Assembly: GCA_965220715.1 (NCBI GenBank)
Contig: OZ244843.1
Span: forward strand, 3,596,001 to 3,660,000
Origin: Bin5 sp965220715
GTDB lineage: Bacteria > Chloroflexota > Anaerolineae > Caldilineales > Caldilineaceae
Reading direction: 5' to 3'
Length of the DNA stretch: 64,000 nucleotides
The notes beneath the pieces are model-generated. The model was not told where the DNA came from, did not search any database, and saw nothing but the letters and a program-made list of their open reading frames with translations. The translations under genes were made by a program, and so were the position numbers. Of the stretch, positions 57,826 to 64,000 are shown one piece after another; within the stretch, counting starts at the first letter, position 1; every line of letters starts with the position of its first letter.

Positions 57826-58218
57826 TTACCCTTGCGATTCGTCTGGGAAACCCGGTTTGTCGTGGTCGTTTGATCCGGCGGCTGCTGAAAGCGCGGCAAG
57901 ATCGTCATATTCAAGGACGAACTGGTCGGCCGGGCTTGTGCGATAGGCTGCCCTGGCCATTGTGGTGGTGGCAATGGGGGCGGTCACAAAGAAGAGGATG
58001 ATGAGGGCGACCATGCGAAACATCTGTCCGTCGGCAATAAAGTGAATGCCGGTAGCAAGCAGCAGGCAACTGATGCCGAGCGTCGCCGCGATGCCGGCGG
58101 CGTGCATGCGTGTCAATACGTCGGGAAGCCGCAATATGCCTAACGCGCTAACGAGCAGGAAGAGTGTACCGACGGCGGCAAGGATGACTACGATCATGTT
58201 TCTTGTCAATGGGTCCAT
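57826..58218 (-). CDS. mrpG: Mrp Na+/H+ antiporter subunit G
   Basis: The 130-residue protein has three membrane helices (VVILAAVGTLFLLVSALGIL; GIAATLGISCLLLATGIHFI; MVALIILFFVTAPIATTTMA) and the conserved RLPDVLTRMHAAG loop of MnhG/MrpG. The last 30 residues are a polar cytoplasmic tail. It is the last subunit gene of the operon. Confidence 0.92.
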   Translation of the reverse strand: MDPLTRNMIVVILAAVGTLFLLVSALGILRLPDVLTRMHAAGIAATLGISCLLLATGIHFIADGQMFRMVALIILFFVTAPIATTTMARAAYRTSPADQFVLEYDDLAALSAAAGSNDHDKPGFPDESQG

Positions 58219-58253
58219 GGTTGCACCTCACCAAGCTGTTGAATTGGTGGCAT

Positions 58254-58565
58254 CTATTCGTCTTCCCTGTTCTGTCGCTCCAACCACCTGGCATGGGGAA
58301 AGCGTTCCAGGGCGCGTGCAAACATCATCGTACCCAGGAAGCCGAGCACAGCCGTGATGATAGCTCCTTCCAACAGGACATATGAATGGCTATTCACTGC
58401 GAACAGGACAAAAATGCCGACGGCGTGGATCGAAATCAGGTCGAAAGCTACGGTACGGTTTGGTAGGTTCGGCCCCCGCAGGAGCCTGCCAAAGCAGAGC
58501 AATAGCGAAAAAGTCACCAGCGTCATCAGGACTCCCAAGCTCTGCCCGAAGAGTTCGTTGCTCAT
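58254..58565 (-). CDS. mrpF: Mrp Na+/H+ antiporter subunit F
   Basis: The 103-residue protein has three helices with the RGPNLPNRTVAFDLIS motif typical of MnhF/MrpF after helix 1, where the Asp is functionally important in the family. It lies 35 bases upstream of mrpG and 15 bases downstream of mrpE. Confidence 0.92.
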   Translation of the reverse strand: MSNELFGQSLGVLMTLVTFSLLLCFGRLLRGPNLPNRTVAFDLISIHAVGIFVLFAVNSHSYVLLEGAIITAVLGFLGTMMFARALERFPHARWLERQNREDE

Positions 58566-58580
58566 CGTTGTTCTCCTGCT

Positions 58581-59225
58581 CTATTTATCTGCAACATCCA
58601 TTTCAACGAGCAGACGGCGCAGCTCCAGGAGCGGGCGCTCGAAGCAACGCTTAATGTCAGCCCGGAACGCCTTTGGGTCGGAAACATCAATGGCGTGGAC
58701 AAGGAGTGCCGCCTCTCCTCTGTCGCGAGGCTCATTTCTCTGGTTGGGCAAAAGCGTATCGTTCACTTCCGCTTTCTCCCTCAGCTTTTCTTTGTCGGCT
58801 TCAAGACCGATCGCGGCCTCCTCGGGTTCGCCGTAAGGCCAGAGTTGCCCCGAAACATCCTCACCCAAGTCAACGCTCAAGGTACCCGGAGTCAGGGTGA
58901 TAATTGTAGCCAAAACTGTGATGTCAAAAGGGTTGGTCAGGTTAAGTGGGACGGCGACGATACCTGGGCGGAGCGCGGTCTGTAGGCCGACGGTGTTGGC
59001 AAGCACTTTGCCTGCCAAGCGCAGATTGCTTTGCAGGATGGCGTAGAGTACGTAGGCGGCGAACCAGGCTAAACGAACTGTGTAAAAGCCGTACTTTCGC
59101 TGCACAAGCGACATCAGTACAAAGCCTAAGACGAATCCGATCAGAAGCGCGCCCAACGTGAAATCGTTGTTGAGAATCGGCCACAGCATCGATATGAACA
59201 AATTCAATACAAGGAGTCGCTGCAT
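58581..59225 (-). CDS. mrpE: Mrp Na+/H+ antiporter subunit E
   Basis: The 214-residue protein opens with NLFISMLWPILNNDFTLGALLIGFVLGF, has a third helix (LAWFAAYVLYAILQSNLRLA), then ITLTPGTLSVDLGED, the hallmark of MrpE. Residues after 160 form a polar tail of about 50 residues that typical MrpE proteins (about 160) lack. Confidence 0.92.
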   Translation of the reverse strand: MQRLLVLNLFISMLWPILNNDFTLGALLIGFVLGFVLMSLVQRKYGFYTVRLAWFAAYVLYAILQSNLRLAGKVLANTVGLQTALRPGIVAVPLNLTNPFDITVLATIITLTPGTLSVDLGEDVSGQLWPYGEPEEAAIGLEADKEKLREKAEVNDTLLPNQRNEPRDRGEAALLVHAIDVSDPKAFRADIKRCFERPLLELRRLLVEMDVADK

Positions 59226-59306
59226 AGGTTGAATTCTACTTCCTGTTGCGAAGACCTTTGGCGAGGTTCTTCTACAAATTGCCGAAGGATCGCTCGCTTT
59301 TGGGTG

Positions 59307-60965
59307 TCAACGAGACGGAACGAAGGTGTTATTCGTTAAACTGGTCGTATTTTCCTGGTAGAACAACGTGACTGTTCCGGTTGTGGCGGCGACCTGACGG
59401 TGAGGCAGTACCGAGAGCCTGGCTGACGGCGAAACCGCCTCAATGTAAGCCTGACGATCCAGAGCATGTTGGGCCACTCGCATTGACAGCTTGAAAGCCG
59501 GCTCGCCCAGAATTCCCAGTCCCAGACTAAGCAAAACCAGCACGGCGATCGGCGTTAGCATCAAGCGTTGACGGAGACTACTTTGCAAAATGCGGGACGG
59601 AACGCGGCTGGGACGCTTATAGTCTCCCCAAAAGGACTCGCGCCAGAGCCGCATCATATTTATCATGGTCAGCAGGCTGGCGAAGATGCTAACTCCTGAC
59701 ACCAGCCAGTGGCGCGTATCCAGCGTGATCTGCAACAGGCTGAGTTTGCTCACGAATCCACTGAATGGCGGGACACCTGCAAGAGAAATCGCGGCCATAA
59801 AAAAGAGTAAGGCCAACAGGGGCTGTCTTGAGACAAGTCCACCGATAGAGGCCAGCCGGTCGCTGCCCATGTGCAGTTCGACCGCTCCGCCGGCCATGAT
59901 GAGCGCGGTCTTGATGATCATGTGGTGGCAGAGATAAAGAACCGCTGCGCCGAGGCCGAAACCGATGGCCAATTGGTTTCCGCTCAGGGCGACAGCCAGT
60001 CCCATCAGCATGAAACCAACATGGCTGATGATATGAAAGCTGAGCAGACGGCGGATTCCCGGTTGGGCCAGTGCGCCGAGCGCGCCCACGAGCATGGTCG
60101 CGCCGGCAATGGTGAGGAGAATGGGCTGCCAAGCGATCAAAAGTTCCGGAAAGAAAAGCGTAAAGCTACGAAATAGCGTGTAGACGCCAACCTTGGTCAG
60201 CAATCCGCCAAACAGGGCTGTAACAGCTGGAGGAGGTGTGTGGTAGCTTGCCGGCAGCCAGAAAAACAGTGGAAAGATGGCGGCCTTGCTGCCGAAGCCA
60301 ACCAGGAGCAGGCCGGCGAAAAGTGTGCGCACGGCTGGGGAAGCCAACGGCAGCCGTTCTGCAATCTGGGCCATGTTGAGAGTGCCAAGTGTGCCGTAAG
60401 CGACTCCGGCTGCCACCAGGAAGACGGTCGACGCCAGCAGATTTAGAACAACGTAACGGATGCCGCTGTTGGTCTGTGCCGGCTGGGCACCTACCGTCAG
60501 AAGGACAAAGCTGGCCATCAGGAGCACTTCAAAAAAGACATACAGATTGAAGAGGTCTCCGGCCAGGAAAGCGCCGTTGACCCCCATAAGAAGGAACAGG
60601 TACAGAGGATGAAATCCCATCCGGGCCCTGTGGTAGTCGATGGTGGCGACTGCGAAAGGGTAGACGGCTAGAGCGACCAGCGCCGTCAGCAGCAGGAGCG
60701 TTGCCGAAAGCCCATCACAGTAAACGGTAATACCATAGGGAGCCGACCAAGCCCCCATCTGCAGGACAAATCGTTCTCCCTGTACCGCAGTGGACCGGAA
60801 GAGAACCAAGGCGACGGCAAAATTGAAGCACAGGGCCAGCGTCGTCAGAGCGATCTGATGCCGAATAAGCCTTCGTCCACCCCATCGGGCAAGTAGCAGT
60901 ATGAGAGCGGCTGTCAAGAGAGGCGCGGCAACGGGTGCGGCCAGCAGATTGGCGCTTATGGCCAT
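59307..60965 (-). CDS. mrpD: Mrp Na+/H+ antiporter subunit D
   Basis: The 552-residue protein is homologous to NuoM/NuoN-type proton-pumping subunits, with about fourteen helices. The family Lys and Glu lie in FEVLLMASFVLL (about 145) and the LLVGFGSKAAIFPLFFWLP segment. GLLTKVGVYTLFRSFTLFF is the following helix. Its first ten bases overlap mrpC. MrpA and MrpD are the putative ion-translocating subunits of the complex in the cytoplasmic membrane. Confidence 0.95.
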   Translation of the reverse strand: MAISANLLAAPVAAPLLTAALILLLARWGGRRLIRHQIALTTLALCFNFAVALVLFRSTAVQGERFVLQMGAWSAPYGITVYCDGLSATLLLLTALVALAVYPFAVATIDYHRARMGFHPLYLFLLMGVNGAFLAGDLFNLYVFFEVLLMASFVLLTVGAQPAQTNSGIRYVVLNLLASTVFLVAAGVAYGTLGTLNMAQIAERLPLASPAVRTLFAGLLLVGFGSKAAIFPLFFWLPASYHTPPPAVTALFGGLLTKVGVYTLFRSFTLFFPELLIAWQPILLTIAGATMLVGALGALAQPGIRRLLSFHIISHVGFMLMGLAVALSGNQLAIGFGLGAAVLYLCHHMIIKTALIMAGGAVELHMGSDRLASIGGLVSRQPLLALLFFMAAISLAGVPPFSGFVSKLSLLQITLDTRHWLVSGVSIFASLLTMINMMRLWRESFWGDYKRPSRVPSRILQSSLRQRLMLTPIAVLVLLSLGLGILGEPAFKLSMRVAQHALDRQAYIEAVSPSARLSVLPHRQVAATTGTVTLFYQENTTSLTNNTFVPSR

Positions 60966-61495
60966 TTGTAGTTGTCCTCTTCCATAGCAGTTGACTCGTC
61001 GTGTTCAGACAGCGGACGGGGCGGAAGGCCTGAAAATAGTTCGTCGCTGTCGTAAACCTCATCTACCTCGAAAGCAAGCCAGTCATACTGGTCTATTTCG
61101 GATGAATCGGAGAAGTCGAAGGGATCTCCTTCCCGCAAGAGCGGCACAAACTCGCCGTGCACATAATCGGTTGCGGTGATTGTATGGCGTCGGTTCACCA
61201 ACACGATGACGAAAGCGGTAATGCCGAAGCTGATTACGATCGCTGTCAGGATCAGGGCTTGGGGTAACGGATCTGCAGGGGGAAACGAGGCGAGGGTCTC
61301 AGCATAATCATATTTGTGAAGAAAGATAGGTGGCCGGCCCTCGGTGAGCCTGCCGGACCCGAAGAGCAGCAGATTGACTCCGTGACTCAACAAGGCTAAG
61401 CCGAGGATGAGTTTGATTTGTCCACGCCGCATGATCAAATAGGCGCCGGAGGCAAAAAGGCTTCCGACGGCAATCGCAAGAAGTACGGAGGTCAT
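60956..61495 (-). CDS. mrpC: Mrp Na+/H+ antiporter subunit C
   Basis: The first ~110 residues form the NuoK-like MrpC with three helices and the LGLALLSHGVNLLLFGSGRL signature followed by DPLPQALILTAIVISFGITA. The protein is 179 residues, because an acidic tail of about 65 residues (DPFDFSDSSEIDQYDWLAFE) follows; usual MrpC is about 113. It overlaps mrpB and mrpD slightly. Confidence 0.94.
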   Translation of the reverse strand: MTSVLLAIAVGSLFASGAYLIMRRGQIKLILGLALLSHGVNLLLFGSGRLTEGRPPIFLHKYDYAETLASFPPADPLPQALILTAIVISFGITAFVIVLVNRRHTITATDYVHGEFVPLLREGDPFDFSDSSEIDQYDWLAFEVDEVYDSDELFSGLPPRPLSEHDESTAMEEDNYKWP

Positions 61496-62013
61496 ATGTC
61501 CGCCTCGCGGCTGGTTTCCACCGCTAATTCCGTCAGGTCGGACCCAGGGCCACCAGCAAGATCCGGCGATGCCGTGCCCTCGGGAAGGAGAACAGCGCTG
61601 TCAGAAGCACGACTCAAGCCGAGAAGAAAGGAGGTTGTGACGCTGGCAACGACGAGAAACACGCCCAGGTCAAAGATGACCGGCGTACCGATTGTGAGTT
61701 CGCCAAGTAAAGGCAGGTGCAGTTCGAACCACAAACTTTTGAAGAAGGTCCCTTTCAGCAGCCCGGCAATACCTGAGCAGATGGCGACAGCCAGACCGAG
61801 ACCGATCCCGCTGTTCAGGTATGGACCGATGGCCCTCCGAACCCTGTTGTGCCCCCGGCTCAGGATCTGTAGCTCAAAGGCAGCAGCCGCCATTAACCCG
61901 GCGATGAATCCGCCTCCGGGCAGGTTGTGTCCCCGCAGCAGCAGGTAAATGGCCAGCAGAAGCAAGACAGGCGTAAGAATGCGATTCAGGAGACGAAGGT
62001 ATAGTTCGGGCAT
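61492..62013 (-). CDS. mrpB: Mrp Na+/H+ antiporter subunit B
   Basis: The 173-residue protein has four helices and the LLLRGHNLPGGGFIAGLMAA motif that identifies MnhB/MrpB, then GTPVIFDLGVFLVVASVTTS. Its last four bases overlap the mrpC start. It lies 157 bases downstream of mrpA, a gap occupied by a dispersed repeat. Confidence 0.94.
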   Translation of the reverse strand: MPELYLRLLNRILTPVLLLLAIYLLLRGHNLPGGGFIAGLMAAAAFELQILSRGHNRVRRAIGPYLNSGIGLGLAVAICSGIAGLLKGTFFKSLWFELHLPLLGELTIGTPVIFDLGVFLVVASVTTSFLLGLSRASDSAVLLPEGTASPDLAGGPGSDLTELAVETSREADI

Positions 62014-62059
62014 TTTGACAGAAAATGTCTATGAGGAAACGGCTTGACTATGTACAAAT

Positions 62060-62185
62060 GTGCGTTCAATTCGAAAACACGTTTTATTGCGCGTTTCGCA
62101 TTTCGTATTGCGTAAAGTCAGGCAAGGCAAGCACGTTTCCATGGCGTAACCCGTGCGAAAAAACCTGGTATCAAGCGGGTTTTAC
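62060..62185. repeat. Dispersed ~130-bp repeat, copy 2
   Basis: The segment aligns with 27557-27689, from GTGCGTTCAA to GGGTTTTAC. Its right end overlaps the last five codons of mrpA and includes the stop codon at 62171-62173. It splits the mrp operon between A and B. Confidence 0.6.
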
Positions 62186-64000
62186 ATTTGATTCGTTTTG
62201 GGGTTCAACATTCGAGTTTTCAGTGTCGGCCTCCGAAATGGTTTGTTGACTTTCGGGGGCTCTAACGGACTTTGGTTGTACGGAAGAGGTCGACGGCAGA
62301 TTGACCCGTGGGGCGTTCAGGAGTGCGTAGCCGCCCAGAGCTGCCAAGGCAAGGACAGTGATTTCTCCCATTGTGTCGAAACCGCGGAAGTCGACCAGGA
62401 TAACGTTGACGACATTGGCGCCATGGCCGCTGGGCACGGCGTTGTGCAGAAAGAATCCACTGATGGACTTGGCGGCCTGCATAGCGTCGCTGCTGTTAAA
62501 CAGGACAAGGAAAAAACCGAATGCACCGGCAGCCAGCGCCACCAGAACATTGCGCGCCTGTTTCAATTTCTGCATGGGTGGACGCGTATCCGGCGGCAAT
62601 TTCGTAAACACAAGAACCAGAAGCACGACTGTCAATACTTCAATGAGAAGCTGAGTAAGCGCCAAGTCCGGTGCGCTGAAGAACACATAGAACAAGGTGA
62701 CCGAGACGCCAACGACCCCCAGGCTAACTATTGCGCCCAATCTTGTTCGCACGCGGACAGTGACGTAGGCGGATACGACTGTCATGAGAATAAGGATCGT
62801 TTCCGGGGCGCCGGGGAGGATGTGCGTCGCCGGCATCAGGTCGTTGAGCCGGATTTGGCGCAGGGCAGCTACTACTGGAAGGAAGGCCGCGAGCAACACT
62901 ATGGCCGACTGCGAAGCCAGAGTGTAGCCTTGAGAGAAGCGAGCTGTGATCTGGGCAAGCGCGTAGATTCCGTCCAGGAAGTCTTGAAAGATTACGACGC
63001 CCCGTAGCTTTTCAGGCATCCGGGCAAGGGTGCGGCGGAGGAGTGATCTGTTCAGGAAGAGCCAGATGCCGGCGGCAATTGCGAGCAGGCTTGTCATCAG
63101 GACCGGCGTAAATCCGTGCCAGAGCGCGGCGTGCTTGTGAACGGTTTCGCCAGCAATTGATGATGCTGCCGCGGCAAGAAAGGCGGATAGCGGCTGCAAG
63201 GCAAACGGTGCAACAGTTCCACAGGCAACGAGGATGAGCGGCGCGGCCACAAACGGAGCGGCGGGGGCGTGGTGGATGGGCGTCGGGGCAACCGGATCTG
63301 CACTATGCTGCTGTGACGTTTCGGTGCCGCCGTTCGGGCCCGGACGCAAGAAGGCCTCCCAAAGGAGGGTCAAACTGAAGGTAACGAAAAAGGCCCCGGC
63401 AACAGCGGCGGCGGCAAACGCAATCCATCCTGCCACGGCTCCGTGTTCAGCGGCCTCGAAAAAGGTCTCCAGTAAGGCTTCTTTGGCTACGAAACCGAAT
63501 AGTGGGGGGATTCCGGCCATGGAAAGTACTGCCACGAGCGCCACCGCCGATGTAACGGGCAGAGATCGCCTCAGGCCGGCAAGTTTTCTCAAGTCCCTGA
63601 CGCCGGTTGCGTGGTCAACGATGCCGGCCACGAGAAAGAGGGGTCCCTTATAGAGCGCGTGCGCGAGGATGCCGACGACTACCGCAAGCAGCGCGGCCTC
63701 GCTGCGGAAGGCCAGGAGAGTGGTGAGGACACCTAGTTGGCTGACGGTTGCGTAGGCCAACAGAGCCTTCATATCCCAATGGCGAACGGCGGTGACCGCG
63801 CCCAAGAGCATAGTAATGCCCCCGAATATAAGGAGCGACCACAGCCACATTGGATGCCCGCTGAGAGCCGGGTGCAGGCGGGCCAGAAGGTAGATACCTG
63901 CCTTCACCATAGTGGCCGAATGCAAGTAGGCGCTTGCTGGAGTTGGGGCGGCCATTGCGCCCGGCAACCACCAGTGAAAGGGAAACTGGGCCGACTTGGT
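62171..64000 (-). CDS. mrpA: Mrp Na+/H+ antiporter subunit A, 5' part beyond window
   Basis: The frame is open to the right edge, so about 610 C-terminal residues are seen and roughly the first 200 are missing. At the edge it reads TKSAQFPFHWWLPGAMAAPT, a NuoL-like signature. SAYLHSATMVKAGIYLLARL and HALYKGPLFLVAGIVDHATG follow with the conserved Lys and His. The C-terminal third carries APDLALTQLLIEVLTVVLLV (MrpA-specific, NuoJ-like) and DFRGFDTMGEITVLALAALG. Subunit A is the largest of the complex. The extreme C-terminus is a polar tail that runs into the dispersed repeat. Confidence 0.95.
   Translation of the reverse strand, partial: TKSAQFPFHWWLPGAMAAPTPASAYLHSATMVKAGIYLLARLHPALSGHPMWLWSLLIFGGITMLLGAVTAVRHWDMKALLAYATVSQLGVLTTLLAFRSEAALLAVVVGILAHALYKGPLFLVAGIVDHATGVRDLRKLAGLRRSLPVTSAVALVAVLSMAGIPPLFGFVAKEALLETFFEAAEHGAVAGWIAFAAAAVAGAFFVTFSLTLLWEAFLRPGPNGGTETSQQHSADPVAPTPIHHAPAAPFVAAPLILVACGTVAPFALQPLSAFLAAAASSIAGETVHKHAALWHGFTPVLMTSLLAIAAGIWLFLNRSLLRRTLARMPEKLRGVVIFQDFLDGIYALAQITARFSQGYTLASQSAIVLLAAFLPVVAALRQIRLNDLMPATHILPGAPETILILMTVVSAYVTVRVRTRLGAIVSLGVVGVSVTLFYVFFSAPDLALTQLLIEVLTVVLLVLVFTKLPPDTRPPMQKLKQARNVLVALAAGAFGFFLVLFNSSDAMQAAKSISGFFLHNAVPSGHGANVVNVILVDFRGFDTMGEITVLALAALGGYALLNAPRVNLPSTSSVQPKSVRAPESQQTISEADTENSNVEPQNESNVKPA

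Overview
The window is a moderately GC-rich bacterial chromosome segment with ordinary housekeeping genes (mutS2, era, metK, ahcY, ppk1, three tRNAs, a Mrp Na+/H+ antiporter operon) and accessory material between them. Gene content and the many hairpin-forming 58-bp repeats with GGGCGCCC arms suggest an environmental Chloroflexota-type bacterium (Caldilinea/Anaerolinea relatives). That placement is an inference; no rRNA gene is present to settle it. Most genes are on the minus strand. Several adjacent pairs overlap by ATGA or are separated by 1-10 bases.

Layout. 1-5745 (minus): an acetyltransferase cut by the window edge, rfbB, an unknown gene, rfbA, a CpsD-like ATPase with a damaged P-loop and two Wzz-like chain-length proteins, which together form part of a surface-polysaccharide locus. 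5756-9770 (minus): mutS2, era, and tRNA-Met(CAT), tRNA-Gly(TCC), tRNA-Pro(TGG). 10301-20287 (minus): a TPR protein and an S-adenosylmethionine/adenosine cluster (metK, ahcY, a PfkB-type kinase, a PepE-like hydrolase, a LOG-type phosphoribohydrolase, mtnA). This cluster is interrupted by an AT-richer AAA ATPase plus small-protein pair. 21731-24003 (plus): an ABC-2 exporter. 24363-27537 (minus): an aminotransferase, a HIT protein, an unknown protein and an SDR. 28949-37035: a nucleotidyltransferase gene broken by a mobile element, an alditol oxidase-like flavoprotein, a SixA-like phosphatase, a ketopantoate reductase-like protein, a CoA transferase and a threonine dehydratase. 37053-42795 (minus): a DtxR/MntR regulator and a MacAB-like efflux system whose permease is an internal duplication. 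42997-45486: a PstI/BsuBI-type restriction-modification system whose nuclease gene carries an amber stop. 45529-47898: ppk1. 48197-56120: a TPR gene and a decayed segmental duplication holding IS5-family remnants, a broken and an intact MFS transporter, a secreted FN3-nuclease and a CPBP protease. 56250-64000 (minus): an FGGY sugar kinase and mrpGFEDCBA, with mrpA cut by the window end.

The most unusual content is a family of five non-coding elements (9824-10163, 20658-20893, 27875-28568, 29726-30006, 32368-33240). Each is bounded by inverted ends of the form CAGGGCAATTGCATC / GATGCAATTGCCCTG, and four are flanked directly by 10-bp target-site duplications (two perfect, two 9/10). They carry 1, 3, 11, 1 and 14 units of a 58-bp hairpin repeat. 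One copy sits inside a nucleotidyltransferase gene, and removing it with one target copy restores a continuous reading frame. They behave like MITEs with an internal expandable minisatellite. No transposase for them is visible in the window.
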